Positions 1 through 10,161 of a stretch of DNA of 64,000 nt are shown piece by piece; position 1 is the first letter of the stretch, and each line of letters starts with the position of its first letter. The translations under genes and the position numbers were made by a program. Source of the DNA: JAWLAT01 sp041395325 (GTDB lineage Bacteria; Pseudomonadota; Gammaproteobacteria; Xanthomonadales; SZUA-5); the NCBI GenBank assembly GCA_041395325.1, contig JAWLAT010000020.1:21212-85211 (forward strand), given 5' to 3'. The notes beneath the pieces are model-generated. The model searched no databases, was not told the origin of the DNA, and worked only from the letters and a program-made list of their open reading frames with translations.

Positions 1-2
1 GG

Positions 3-3000
3 CTCAACGACGAAGCGCCAGAGTTCGTTCGCTTCATCAATCCCAGCGACCTGCGCATCGCCGATGAAGCCTGCGGCGCTTGCCATCAGAACATCATCGA
101 AGCGGCCAAGCGCAGCATCATGGCGACCAGCGCGATGCTCTGGGGCGGGGCGGCGTACAACAACGGCATCCTGCCCTACAAGCGTTACATCCTTGGTGAG
201 GGCTATACCCGCGACGGCAAGCCAGCCGCGATCACCCCGCTGGTCGAACCCACGGAGCAGATGAAGAAGCAGGGTGCGTTGGGCCAGCTGGCGCCGCTAC
301 CGGCCTGGGAAGTGGTCCCTCCGGCTGACATCTTCCGCGTCTTTGAGCGTGGCGGCCGCAACATCAACACGACCTTCCCCGAAACCGGACTGCCCAATTC
401 GCTCGGTCTGATTCAGCGACTGGAAGAACCTGGTCGGCCGGACCTGCGGCAGTCCAATCGTGGCCCCGGCACCGGCCAGCGGGTTGCGATCCCGGTGTTG
501 AACATCCTGAAGACGCGACTGAACGACCCGAACATGTGGTTCCTGGGCACCAACGATCAGCCGGGCGACTATCGCCAGTCTGGCTGCGCGGCTTGTCATG
601 TGCCCTATGCGAACGATCGTGATGTACGCCATTCGGGCCAGTACGCGCAGTTCGGCCACGATGGCACCACCCAAACCGGCGATCCCACCATTCCCAAGGA
701 TGAATCGGGGCATCCGCTCCAGCACGCCTTCACGCGGGCCATCCCGACCAGCACCTGCATGATCTGCCACATGCATCAGCCGAACATGTTCATCAACACC
801 TTCCTCGGCTACATCATGTGGGACTACGAGTCCGATGCTCCGTCCATGTGGCCGGAGCAGCAGCACTATCCGGACGCCGAAGAGCAGCGCCGAACGCTGG
901 ATCGCAATCCGGAGGAAGCTTCAATCCGCGGCAAATGGCGCGATCTGGACTTTCTCAAGCAGGTCAGCGACATGAATCCGCAGCTGACCGACACCCAGTT
1001 CGCCGACTATCACGGTCACGGCTGGAACTTCCGCGCCATCTACAAGCGTGATCGCAAGGGCAATTTGCTCGACCCGGTCGGCAACATCGTCGCCGATGAC
1101 GATCCGAAGAAGTTCGAGAAAGCGGTGCACATGTCCAGCATCCACGTCGATCTGGGCATGCACTGCGTCGACTGCCACTTCGCCCAGGACATGCACGGTA
1201 ACGGCCATGTCGTCGGCGAGGTGATGGCGGGCGTAGAGATCACCTGCAAGGATTGCCACGGCACTCCGGACGCCTACCCGACGCTGCGGACCACCGGTCC
1301 GATGGCCGCGCCCGAGGGCCGCGACCTGGCCAATCTGCGCAATCCGGATGGCAAGCGCCGCTTCGAGTGGGTCGGCGGCAAGCTGATCCAGCGTTCGCTG
1401 CTCAACCCCGGTCTGGAATGGGAGATGAGCCTGGTCAAGGACACCTCGGACCCCTTGTCACCGGCCTACAACGCGCTGGCCGATCGCGCCCATACGATGT
1501 CGCGAAATCCCGCTACCCAGGCTTTTGGCAACGATGTCGCCAAGGAAGACCGGGCGCACGGCGAGGACACGATGCTCTGCTACAGCTGCCACACCAGCTG
1601 GACCACCAGCTGCGGCGGTTGCCATCTGCCGATTCAGGCCAACTGGAAGACAGAGCGCAAGCACTACGAGGGCAAGTTCACCCGCAACTACGCCACCTAT
1701 AACCCGCAGGTGACGCGAGACGACGTCTTCATGCTGACGCGCCATGGCGAGATCAAGGACTTCGCCATCGCACCGCTGCGGTCCAGTTCGGCGCTGGTGC
1801 TGTCCAGCACCAACATCAATCGCGAGCGAATCTACATCCAGCAGCCTCCCATCGCCGCCTCCGGCTACAGCTCGCAGGCGATGGCGCCGCACTATCCGCA
1901 TACCGAGCGTCGTACCGAAACCAAGACCTGCACCGACTGCCATCTGAGTCAGGCCAACGACAACAACGCGATCATGGCGCAGCTGTTGGGCCAGGGCACC
2001 AAATTCATGGACTTCCTCGGCTTCAACGCCTGGGTCGGCGGCGAAGGCGAGATCAGCGCGGTACGCGTCACCGAGTGGGAAGAACCGCAGGCCGTGGTCG
2101 GCAGCTATCTACACCGCTACGCCTATCCGGACTGGTTCAACGATCACCTGCGCAATGATCAGGTGCTGCAGGAGGGATACAGCCATCGCGCCGGCGAGGC
2201 CAACTGCATCCAGCTGCGTGGCGAGTATGTCTTTGTCGCCGAAGGCAGCCGAGGCTTCCGCGTCTACGACGCCGCGAGTGTGGCCAACAAGGGCTTCTCG
2301 CAGCGCATCATCACCGCGCCCTTCTCGCCGCTCGGTCAGGACACTCGGGTGAAGTCGCGCAACGCGACCTGCGTCGCGCTGGCCACTACCCAACCTGTGC
2401 AGCCGTCGCGCAATCAGGGCGAGCTGATGCGGGACATCAACCTCGAGCAGCCGCATCATCCAATCTACAACTACGCTTTCGTGACGGACAGCGAAGAGGG
2501 CCTGATCCTCGTCGACATCGACACGCTGCACGACTTCGAACCGCGCAACAACTTCCTCGAGCGGGCGCTGACCTGGAACGAGAACGGCGTGCTGAACGGC
2601 GCGACTCACCTGTCGATTGCCGGCTATTGGTTCTACGTCGCCACACCGCGTGGTCTGGTCGTGCTGAACATGAACGACCCGCTGTCGCCACAGTATGTGA
2701 CGACGCTGGATCTGGGAGATGTCCGCGCCAGTCAGCGGCAGTTCCGCTATCTGTTCGTGACCACCTCGCGTGGTCTGCAGGTGGTCGATGTCACCCACCC
2801 GGAACAGCCGGTGGTGCTCAACGACGCGATTGTGCCGATCGCCGACGCCCACAAGCTGCACGTGGCCCGCACCTTCGCCTACGTCGCTGCCGGCGCTGAG
2901 GGGCTGGTCATCATTGATGTGACGCGCCCCACCCAGCCGGTCCTGTATCGCAAGTACAACGCCGAAGGTCAGATCAGCGACGCCCGCGATGTCACCGTCG

Positions 3001-3461
3001 CCAGCACCAACGCGTCGCTCTTCGCCTATGTGGCCGATGGCGTCAATGGACTCAAGGTGGTTCAGCTCACCAGTCCCGAACTGCAGCCGAAGTTCTACGG
3101 CTACAGCCCGGATCCGAATCCCTGGCTGATTGCCCGCTACCCGACCAAACATGCGGCACTGTCACTGTCGCGCGCGCTGGAGCGCGACCGGGCCGTCGAC
3201 GAAACTGGGGGCCAGGTCGCCATCCTGGGCCGTGTTGGTGCTCGCCCGTTCAACCTGCAGGAACAGAACGCCTTCTATCTGGACGACAGCGGGCAACCCT
3301 GGTTCGTAACCGATGAAGTCGAAGGTGAGCGCGGCATCGTCTCGCCAACCTTGCCCATCCTGCCCAACCGGCTCGGCGACCGTCACATCGACCCGGATCA
3401 GGCCAAGCCGGCGGACGCGCATCCGGCCCACGACAGCCACGGCGCCGAAACGCATCATTGA
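3..3461 (+). CDS. Multiheme c-type cytochrome fused to LVIVD-repeat propeller (5' partial)
   Basis: The open frame runs in from the left edge, so the N-terminus is missing. Eight CxxCH heme-binding motifs are visible: CGACH (72-86), CAACH (585-599), CMICH, CVDCH, CKDCH, CYSCH, CGGCH and CTDCH, all in the first two thirds. From about nt 2200 the protein changes to repeated blocks ending in forms of LVIVD or LVVLN (GLILVDID, GLVVLNMN, GLQVVDVT, GLVIIDVT, GLKVVQLT), the pattern of the LVIVD beta-propeller repeat. The C-terminus is His-rich. The family context points to a periplasmic or cell-surface electron-transfer protein; the redox partner is unknown. Genes upstream lie outside the window. 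The multiheme assignment is firm; the physiological role is not. Confidence 0.88.
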   Translation, partial: LNDEAPEFVRFINPSDLRIADEACGACHQNIIEAAKRSIMATSAMLWGGAAYNNGILPYKRYILGEGYTRDGKPAAITPLVEPTEQMKKQGALGQLAPLPAWEVVPPADIFRVFERGGRNINTTFPETGLPNSLGLIQRLEEPGRPDLRQSNRGPGTGQRVAIPVLNILKTRLNDPNMWFLGTNDQPGDYRQSGCAACHVPYANDRDVRHSGQYAQFGHDGTTQTGDPTIPKDESGHPLQHAFTRAIPTSTCMICHMHQPNMFINTFLGYIMWDYESDAPSMWPEQQHYPDAEEQRRTLDRNPEEASIRGKWRDLDFLKQVSDMNPQLTDTQFADYHGHGWNFRAIYKRDRKGNLLDPVGNIVADDDPKKFEKAVHMSSIHVDLGMHCVDCHFAQDMHGNGHVVGEVMAGVEITCKDCHGTPDAYPTLRTTGPMAAPEGRDLANLRNPDGKRRFEWVGGKLIQRSLLNPGLEWEMSLVKDTSDPLSPAYNALADRAHTMSRNPATQAFGNDVAKEDRAHGEDTMLCYSCHTSWTTSCGGCHLPIQANWKTERKHYEGKFTRNYATYNPQVTRDDVFMLTRHGEIKDFAIAPLRSSSALVLSSTNINRERIYIQQPPIAASGYSSQAMAPHYPHTERRTETKTCTDCHLSQANDNNAIMAQLLGQGTKFMDFLGFNAWVGGEGEISAVRVTEWEEPQAVVGSYLHRYAYPDWFNDHLRNDQVLQEGYSHRAGEANCIQLRGEYVFVAEGSRGFRVYDAASVANKGFSQRIITAPFSPLGQDTRVKSRNATCVALATTQPVQPSRNQGELMRDINLEQPHHPIYNYAFVTDSEEGLILVDIDTLHDFEPRNNFLERALTWNENGVLNGATHLSIAGYWFYVATPRGLVVLNMNDPLSPQYVTTLDLGDVRASQRQFRYLFVTTSRGLQVVDVTHPEQPVVLNDAIVPIADAHKLHVARTFAYVAAGAEGLVIIDVTRPTQPVLYRKYNAEGQISDARDVTVASTNASLFAYVADGVNGLKVVQLTSPELQPKFYGYSPDPNPWLIARYPTKHAALSLSRALERDRAVDETGGQVAILGRVGARPFNLQEQNAFYLDDSGQPWFVTDEVEGERGIVSPTLPILPNRLGDRHIDPDQAKPADAHPAHDSHGAETHH

Positions 3462-3468
3462 AAGCACG

Positions 3469-3499
3469 CTGCGCCCGCTCGGGCGCAGCGAGCACTTTT
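3469..3499 (+). terminator. Putative terminator after the cytochrome gene
   Basis: A perfect inverted repeat (CTGCGCCCG at 3469-3477, CGGGCGCAG at 3480-3488) starts 8 nt after the stop codon and is followed within 11 nt by a short TTTT run. It resembles a weak intrinsic terminator. Confidence 0.5.
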
Positions 3500-3566
3500 C
3501 CCGCGGCAGTCACGTGAGTGATTGCGCGCGCTTGCCTTCGGCGAAACCGCGTTTCATGATCTGCTG

Positions 3567-6467
3567 ATGAAGGCAACCCGGCTCCTGTGGCTGGCTGCAT
3601 TGCTGATGTCGATGCCGCTGGCGCTGACAGCAGCGGCAAGCGACCCCATCGAATCTCCAGCAACCACGATTGGCGTGAATGAGCCACGCTGGTCCGGTCT
3701 GCCCTGGGTCGATCGCTACAGCCCCAGTGAACATGGGGCGATGCCAGTGAGCTTCGCCGTACAGGCCTTGCCGAACGGCGAGGTCTTCGTCGCCAACGCC
3801 GAAGGCGTTTTGCGATTGCTCGGCGGCCGTTGGGAAAGACTGGAGCTGCCCGGCCTGCAGACGGCCCGCTCGCTGGGCTGGTCTGCGGACGCTGGTTTGT
3901 TCGTCGGCGGCTATCACCATTTCGGCCGTCTTCGCCAGGACGTCACGGGTCGCTTCGAGTTGCACGATCTGGACGAAGGCTTCTTCCCCGATCGCGTCGG
4001 TTCACCTCTGGGCGAAATCTGGGCCATTCATGTCACTCACGATGGCACCTACTTCGAAACCCGCAGCGAGATGCTCTATCTCTCGAACGATGGAGCCCAC
4101 CATCGATTCAAGATGAGTCACCCGATCGACCGGAGCTTTCTGCTGGACGACGGCTTGTGGATCCACGACGAAGGCGATCAACTCAGTCGCCTGCGTGGCG
4201 TCGACCTGCAGCAAACAGGAGAGAAGATTCCCGCCCTGACCCATCTGTGGCGTGGCGCCGATGGTCAACTCCGGGCACTGGCCAGCGAACGGGGCTTCAT
4301 TCGCATCCAGAGTGATGGCCAATGGTCTCCGCTCAGCCAAACCGACGCCAGGGCGGTCGTGAAGTCCGGTCCCTACGCCGGGCTCACGCTACCCAATGGC
4401 GACATCCTGATCGGCTGCCTGGATGGATCGCTGTACTGGTATGACCCTGATCTGACCCTGCGCCAACACTGGTCGCTGAGCCGATTCCCCATTCTGGCGA
4501 TGGCCAAGGACCACGAAGACGGCCTCTGGGTCACCACAGAAGGCGAAGTGCTGCGGCTCGACCTGCGGCCGCAGTGGCGCCATTTGTCCGCCGCCAGCGG
4601 CTATGCCGGATCGCTGAACACCGGCATGAACATCGCCGAGGGCATGTTGCTGGGCACTTCGGTGGGTCTGTACCTGGATCAGGGCGGGGGCAGGATTGAA
4701 CTGGTCGGTCTGGCCGGTGACGAGGTCCGGGACTTGTTGACCATCGGCGAGGACGTGCTGGTGGCCGCCTCAACCGGTGTGCAGCGCTGGTCGGGCGGAA
4801 CACTGCAACCTGTCGTTGATGACGCCAATATTCTCTGGTTTCTGGCCTCGCGAGCCGATCCGCAGTTGGTCTATGCGGTCGAGGATTCCGGTTTGTTGTT
4901 GCTGGATGGTAGCGACGGCCAGTGGCGGGAGGTGGAACGCGTCGTCGATCCGGCCTATCGCTTTCAGTCCCTGGCTGAAGATCCGCAGCAACCACTGCTG
5001 TGGGCGGGGCAGATCAACGATGACCCCTTTCGCATCAGCCTGACGCCTGACCGGCGCCGGGTACTGGCGGCCGAGCGAATCAGTGAGGGCATCGATCGAC
5101 CGAGCGGCACCGACAGCAATGCATTGCGCCTGGGCGAGGACATCCTGGTGGGCACACGCTCGGGCCTGCATCGCTGGATTGGCGATCGCTTCCAGCCGGC
5201 GCAACTGGGCGCACTAGAAGCGCTGACTGCTCCGCGGTTCGACGAACTGACCCTGGCTGATTGCGGGTCCGATTTGCGCTTTGCCTATACCTCGCGCAGC
5301 TTGCTGCACTGGCTGGATCATGCTTGGCAGCCGCTGCCCTTGCCGGGCAATCGGCATGGCGTGGTTGGCATCGAATGCGCGAGCGCCGGTGGCGTTCTGA
5401 TCTCCACCTGGAATGGTCTGAGCTGGTACCGGCCGTCGACTGCAGGCTTCGCCACTGAGCCGCTGCCGGTCATGCTGGATTCGGCGTGGCTGCAACCTCC
5501 GGAGGGCCCGGGACGGTTTCTGGCCTTGTCAGGCCCCTTTCCGACCATCCCTGCCGGAGCCAGCCTGCGAGTACGCTTTGCTCATCCGGCGCTGGTCGGC
5601 GGCTGGCAAGTTGAAAGTCGACTGGCACCGGTGGAAACCCAGTGGCAGACGCATGCGGCATCCGGGGAGCGCCAGCTGACGGCGCTGACACCAGGTCGGT
5701 ATGCACTGCAGCTGCGAGCGACCGACAATGGCCAGCAGCATACGCAGATCACCGAGTTCGAGTTCCAGGTCAGTCCGCCCTGGCACCGTCAGCCCTGGGT
5801 GCAGATGAGCATCCTGGTGGCATTGCTGGTGACCGTCTGGATGCTGGCACGCTGGCGCACCCGTTCTCTGCAGGCGCGCAATCGACATTTGGAAGCCATG
5901 GTGGCTGAGCGCACACAAAGCCTGTGGCAACAGACTGCCGAACTCGAAGCCGCCAATCAAAAGCTCCAGACGCTGGCCGATCAGGACGGCCTGACCGGCG
6001 TTGCTAATCGACGGCGGCTGGACCAGGCCATGGAGCTTGCCTTCGTCGACAGTCTACGTGGCGATCATCCATTGGCGGTCCTGATGATTGATCTGGACCA
6101 CTTCAAGCAGTTCAATGACACGCATGGCCATCAGCGTGGTGATGAGCGACTGTCGTCCACTGCTCGCACATTGCAGGGCGCTTTGCGCTGGCCGCGCGCC
6201 TTGCTGGCGCGCTATGGCGGGGAGGAATTCGTTGCGCTGTTGCCCGACGCCTCGCTGGGTGATGCCCAGAAGGTCGCCGACGAGCTGTTGCGAGCGGCTC
6301 GCGACATCGAGAACGCGTCGGATCGACAAACGGTCAGCATCGGTCTGGCCGAGCGCCGACTACACCGCGCCGACAGTCCCCAGGCCCTGCTGACCCTGGC
6401 TGATCAGGCGCTTTATCGGGCCAAGGCGTCCGGTCGGGATTGTGTTCAGACCGCTACCATGCGCTGA
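3567..6467 (+). CDS. Membrane diguanylate cyclase with periplasmic propeller sensor (Reg_prop/Y_Y_Y-GGDEF)
   Basis: ATG 3567 is preferred over the upstream TTG at 3522 because it opens directly onto a signal peptide (MKATRLLWLAALL, followed by an AAA-type cleavage region). The next ~640 residues look like a two-component-regulator-type beta-propeller, followed by a Y_Y_Y-like beta domain. One transmembrane helix sits near residue 745 and leads through a short coiled coil (RNRHLEAMVAERTQSL) into a C-terminal GGDEF domain. The active-site loop is RYGGEEF (about residue 885), so c-di-GMP synthesis from two GTP is expected. The RxxD inhibitory site, normally five residues before GGEEF, reads WPRA, so product inhibition is probably absent. 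The ligand is unknown. Confidence 0.85.
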   Translation: MKATRLLWLAALLMSMPLALTAAASDPIESPATTIGVNEPRWSGLPWVDRYSPSEHGAMPVSFAVQALPNGEVFVANAEGVLRLLGGRWERLELPGLQTARSLGWSADAGLFVGGYHHFGRLRQDVTGRFELHDLDEGFFPDRVGSPLGEIWAIHVTHDGTYFETRSEMLYLSNDGAHHRFKMSHPIDRSFLLDDGLWIHDEGDQLSRLRGVDLQQTGEKIPALTHLWRGADGQLRALASERGFIRIQSDGQWSPLSQTDARAVVKSGPYAGLTLPNGDILIGCLDGSLYWYDPDLTLRQHWSLSRFPILAMAKDHEDGLWVTTEGEVLRLDLRPQWRHLSAASGYAGSLNTGMNIAEGMLLGTSVGLYLDQGGGRIELVGLAGDEVRDLLTIGEDVLVAASTGVQRWSGGTLQPVVDDANILWFLASRADPQLVYAVEDSGLLLLDGSDGQWREVERVVDPAYRFQSLAEDPQQPLLWAGQINDDPFRISLTPDRRRVLAAERISEGIDRPSGTDSNALRLGEDILVGTRSGLHRWIGDRFQPAQLGALEALTAPRFDELTLADCGSDLRFAYTSRSLLHWLDHAWQPLPLPGNRHGVVGIECASAGGVLISTWNGLSWYRPSTAGFATEPLPVMLDSAWLQPPEGPGRFLALSGPFPTIPAGASLRVRFAHPALVGGWQVESRLAPVETQWQTHAASGERQLTALTPGRYALQLRATDNGQQHTQITEFEFQVSPPWHRQPWVQMSILVALLVTVWMLARWRTRSLQARNRHLEAMVAERTQSLWQQTAELEAANQKLQTLADQDGLTGVANRRRLDQAMELAFVDSLRGDHPLAVLMIDLDHFKQFNDTHGHQRGDERLSSTARTLQGALRWPRALLARYGGEEFVALLPDASLGDAQKVADELLRAARDIENASDRQTVSIGLAERRLHRADSPQALLTLADQALYRAKASGRDCVQTATMR

Positions 6468-6495
6468 TTCTCGACCAATCGTGGAGTATGGGACG

Positions 6496-6789
6496 ATGCA
6501 ACAGGAACGCTACGAGGCCGCTGCTTTTCGCCGGTTGCTGAAGCACTTGCAGACGCGCACCGATGTGCAGAACATCGACCTGATGAATCTGGCCGGCTTC
6601 TGCAGAAACTGTCTGGCCGACTGGTACCGCGAAGCGGCCAGCGACGATGGCCTGCCCATGGACAAGCAGACTGCACGCACGCTGATTTACGGAATGCCGC
6701 CGGAGGAGTGGAAGCAGCGCTATCAACGACCTGCCACGGCCGAGGCGCTGGCACAGTTCAAGGACCCATCCAAGCCCAGCACCGAGTAG
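6496..6789 (+). CDS. DUF1244 family protein
   Basis: This 97-residue cytoplasmic protein carries the conserved DUF1244 core: TDVQNIDLMNLAGFCRNC, then LADWY and a GMPPEEWK segment. The CxxC pair (FCRNC) is invariant-looking, but no biochemical function is established for the family as far as I know. The ATG at 6496 is chosen because family homology starts right after it. The gene lies 28 nt after the diguanylate cyclase on the same strand and may be co-transcribed. It converges on the glycosyltransferase gene. Confidence 0.85.
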   Translation: MQQERYEAAAFRRLLKHLQTRTDVQNIDLMNLAGFCRNCLADWYREAASDDGLPMDKQTARTLIYGMPPEEWKQRYQRPATAEALAQFKDPSKPSTE

Positions 6790-6811
6790 AAAGCGGCGCC
6801 TGCAGAGACCT

Positions 6812-7630
6812 TCAACCTGGGGGTGATTCGCCGACCGGCCAGTGCGCCAGGATCGCTTCACGCCTGGGCGCCAGCGGATCAAGCCGAATGAACTCGGACA
6901 CCAAACGCTCGTAGTTCGGGTAGCGCGCGACCAGACGCGCCAGATTCTCGCCGCCCGGCCGGTGGCCCTCTGCCGCGAAGGACTGTCCGCCCTGGTGCAC
7001 GACATAGGCGTCGTCGCACAACACATTGCGCCAACCGAAGCCTGCGGCGCGACGACACCAGTCGTTTTCCTCGCCATAACCGCGTCCGAAGGTGGCCATG
7101 TCGAAGGCACCGATCTGCTGGACCGCCCGTCGCCGCAGCCACAGGCAAAAGCCCACGCCTGTCGGCAAATCCGGGTAGCCGGGTCGCCCTGCGCGAACAG
7201 CCAATGCGACCGCATCGGCATCGGTCGGCTCGGGATTGGCCCGGCAGAAGCTGGGCAACGAGCAAATCTCGGCGTTGTTCGACCACGGGGTGATCGATGC
7301 GATGCGCGGGTCCGAATCTGCGCAGGCCTGCAGGCGCTGCAGCCAGCCGGCGGTGACGATCGTGTCGGAATTGAGCAGCACCACATCGTCGGTGCAAGCA
7401 TCGATGCCGCGATTGACCGTGCCGACGAAACCCAGATTGCGATCGTTGCGCAAACATCGATGCGGCATCGGAAAAGCCGGTAGCGCACTCAGCAGCTGGC
7501 CGATCGCTGGATCCGGTGAGGCATCGTCGATCAGCAGCAGTTCGCCAGCGCCAGCACCGTGACGAACCAGACTGTCCAGACAGCGCCGCAGGGCATCTGC
7601 CGCGTTGTAAATCGGGATGATGACCGTCAT
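6812..7630 (-). CDS. Glycosyltransferase family 2 protein
   Basis: This 272-residue protein starts directly with the GT-A fold opening MTVIIPIYNAADALRRCL, followed by LLLIDDASPD and the metal/nucleotide-sugar motif LLNSDT (about residues 85-90). A GVGFCLWLRR segment and an FGRGYGEENDWCRRA segment match the C-terminal acceptor half of family 2 enzymes. The open frame extends upstream, but homology begins at the ATG at 7630. No polysaccharide cluster surrounds it, so donor and acceptor cannot be assigned. It lies 110 nt downstream of the permease gene on the same strand. Confidence 0.85.
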   Translation of the reverse strand: MTVIIPIYNAADALRRCLDSLVRHGAGAGELLLIDDASPDPAIGQLLSALPAFPMPHRCLRNDRNLGFVGTVNRGIDACTDDVVLLNSDTIVTAGWLQRLQACADSDPRIASITPWSNNAEICSLPSFCRANPEPTDADAVALAVRAGRPGYPDLPTGVGFCLWLRRRAVQQIGAFDMATFGRGYGEENDWCRRAAGFGWRNVLCDDAYVVHQGGQSFAAEGHRPGGENLARLVARYPNYERLVSEFIRLDPLAPRREAILAHWPVGESPPG

Positions 7631-7740
7631 CGGCTGGGTCGCGGGACAAGGTCGGCCACGATACCGCCCACGCACCCATTCGTCAGCCGTCTCCGGGCCG
7701 GCACCCGCCAGTTTGGCGGCGGCTGGGGCGGCCTGCGAGC

Positions 7741-10161
7741 CTAGTCCGAACGCAGGGCGACCATCGGATCCACGGCCAGCGCACGGCGAGCCGGCACCAG
7801 CACGGCGGTTGCCGTCACCATGACCAGCAGCGCCACCACCGACACGCAGGTCCACACTTCGACACTGACCATGTCGCCAACGATGCCGGCCATGGCCATG
7901 GTCATCACAATGCCCAGTGCCAGACCGAGGGTGATCCCGATGGTCACCTCGGTACTGCTGCGTCCGAGCAGCGAACGCAACAGGCGGGGTGTCGGTGCAC
8001 CCAGCGCGCGACGCACGCCCAACTCGCGGGTTCGCTGTGTGACGCTGAAGGCCACGACGCCATAAAGGCCGCCGCCTGCCAGAATCAACGCCACCAGCCC
8101 GAAGGTGGCAAACAGCTTGGACGTGATGCGCTCACCGACGATGCCCTGTTCGAAAACCTGATCGAAATCGCGGATCCAGTACAGCGGTGTGTCGGGATCG
8201 ACCTGACGCATGATCGCCGCCAGTTCGTCGCTGTACGACAACGGATCTCCCAGTGTGCGAACGGCCACGCTGACGAAACTGGCATCGTACTGGGACAAGG
8301 GCAGCAACACCGTAGCCATGTAGTTCGCTTCCGGGTCCTCGAGCATGAGCGCGTCGACCACACCGACCACCTGTGCGCTGCGTTGGTCGGGTTGACCGGC
8401 GTCGACGAGAATCTGCTGGCCCAGCGGATCGGTACCGGGGAACATCTGCTCGGCATAGGTGCGATCGATGATGGCCACCGCGGCGGTGTCGCTGCGATCG
8501 CGGCCGTCGAATTCCCGACCCTGCAGCAAGCGGACGCCCCAGGTCTGCAGAAAGGCCTCGTCGACCGCGCCGACTCGCGCAATTGGCAGCCGCCGACCGG
8601 GATCGTTCATGGCGACCGGGTGGCTGGGCAGGTAGTAGGACATCGCGGCCGGCAGCGCCGTGCTCAGCGCCGCGGACTGGACCCCGGGGGCTTCCCGCAG
8701 CGCCCGACCCAGCGACTCGAACAATTCCAGGCGCGCGTCGGGTGTGGGATAGGCGCTGTCGAACAGGCCCAGACGCGCGGTCAGCAGTCCCTGACCGTCG
8801 ACCCCCAGATCCTTGTCCGACAGATTGGCCACGGCCCGCACCATCATGCCGGCCAGGATCAGCAAGGCACAGGACAATCCTACCTCGACAATGACCAGTC
8901 CTCGGGCGATGCGATTGAACCAGCCGCCGCTACTGCCTCTACCCGTTTCGCGAACCGCTTGAGAAATCGCCACACGGCTGGCCCGCAAGGCGGGCACCAC
9001 TGCCGTCAGTACGCCGGTCAACAGGGCCACGGTCAAGGTGATGGCCAGCATTCGGCCGTCGTACTCAAATCGCATCCACAGCGGCATGGCCCCTTCGCTG
9101 GCGCGCAACGTAGCCGTCAGCCAGGACAGGCCAACGTTGGCCAACAGCAGCCCCAACACGGTGGCCAGTGCCCCCAGCAGCAGGCTCTGCATCAGCATCT
9201 GGATGGCCAGGCGACGCCGGCCCGCGCCCAGCGCTGCGCGCAGTGACAGCTCACCCGATCGTGCCAAGGTTCGGCTCAGCAACAGATTGGCCGCGTTGGC
9301 ACAGGCCACGATCTGCACCAGTATCACCGCTGCCAGCATCACATTGAGAATGTTCCGGGTGGTGCGATCGACCACCTGATGCGCCAGCGGCAGCTGTGCC
9401 AGCACCCGCTGTTCGGCCGTCGCACCCTGCTCGGTCACGCGGTCGCTCTGCCAGAGTTGCAGGCGCTGCTCCAGTTCGGTCCGATTGGCCGGCGAGTCCA
9501 GCGCGATCATTCCCAGCAGATATTTGGCATCACCCGCAGCACGCGAGGGATCCAGCGTTTGCGGCAGCCACAGATCCTCGCGCTGAGGAAAGGAGAAGTT
9601 GGCGGGCGCCACACCCACAACGCGGGCTTCGCGACCGTTGGCCCGGATCACTCGCCCGAGTATCTGCGGATCGGCCTGGTAGCGGCTTTGCCACAGCCGG
9701 TGAGAAATCACGGCCGAGAGCGGCGCGTTGGGCGCCTCATCGAGCGTTTGCAGTCCCTGCCCCAAGGCCAGCGGCACGCCCAGCGTGTCGAAGAAGTTGG
9801 CGGTAACGAAGCCACCACTGAAGCGCTCGGGCCGATCCGAATCACTGAGATTGATCGTTCCGGTGCTGTAGCCAGCGAGTTGCCCCAGGTCGCTCAGTCG
9901 CTGCCTGGCTTCGAGGAATTCCAGATCCTGCATCTCGTCGGCGTCCCGCTGCGGGTCGCTGGGATCGACCAGACCAACGACCAACAGACGATCAGCGTTC
10001 GGGAAGGGCAGTGGCTGCCACACCATGCCGTTGATCGCCGCCAGCATGAACAGCACACAGCCCAGCCCGCCCGCCAGCACCAGCACGACCAGCGCCGAAA
10101 ACCATGGTTGGCTGCGCAGCGAGCGCAACGCGGTGCGCCATTCAAACCAGAACGCCTGCAT
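7741..10161 (-). CDS. FtsX/MacB-type ABC permease (orphan, duplicated-half architecture)
   Basis: This is an 806-residue membrane protein. The start at ATG 10161 is supported by a GAGGGA ribosome-binding site and by the typical opening MQAFWFEWRTALRSLR. It has one N-terminal TM helix (~20-45), a MacB_PCD-like periplasmic domain, and a TM cluster with the FtsX signature GELSLRAALGAGRRRL. A second periplasmic domain and a second TM cluster with TRELGVRRALGAP follow. Two FtsX halves in one chain match the 'duplicated orphan permease' type known from Acidobacteria and some Lysobacterales. No ATPase or membrane-fusion gene is adjacent. The substrate is unknown; lipid, peptide or drug export are family possibilities only. 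Confidence 0.85.
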   Translation of the reverse strand: MQAFWFEWRTALRSLRSQPWFSALVVLVLAGGLGCVLFMLAAINGMVWQPLPFPNADRLLVVGLVDPSDPQRDADEMQDLEFLEARQRLSDLGQLAGYSTGTINLSDSDRPERFSGGFVTANFFDTLGVPLALGQGLQTLDEAPNAPLSAVISHRLWQSRYQADPQILGRVIRANGREARVVGVAPANFSFPQREDLWLPQTLDPSRAAGDAKYLLGMIALDSPANRTELEQRLQLWQSDRVTEQGATAEQRVLAQLPLAHQVVDRTTRNILNVMLAAVILVQIVACANAANLLLSRTLARSGELSLRAALGAGRRRLAIQMLMQSLLLGALATVLGLLLANVGLSWLTATLRASEGAMPLWMRFEYDGRMLAITLTVALLTGVLTAVVPALRASRVAISQAVRETGRGSSGGWFNRIARGLVIVEVGLSCALLILAGMMVRAVANLSDKDLGVDGQGLLTARLGLFDSAYPTPDARLELFESLGRALREAPGVQSAALSTALPAAMSYYLPSHPVAMNDPGRRLPIARVGAVDEAFLQTWGVRLLQGREFDGRDRSDTAAVAIIDRTYAEQMFPGTDPLGQQILVDAGQPDQRSAQVVGVVDALMLEDPEANYMATVLLPLSQYDASFVSVAVRTLGDPLSYSDELAAIMRQVDPDTPLYWIRDFDQVFEQGIVGERITSKLFATFGLVALILAGGGLYGVVAFSVTQRTRELGVRRALGAPTPRLLRSLLGRSSTEVTIGITLGLALGIVMTMAMAGIVGDMVSVEVWTCVSVVALLVMVTATAVLVPARRALAVDPMVALRSD

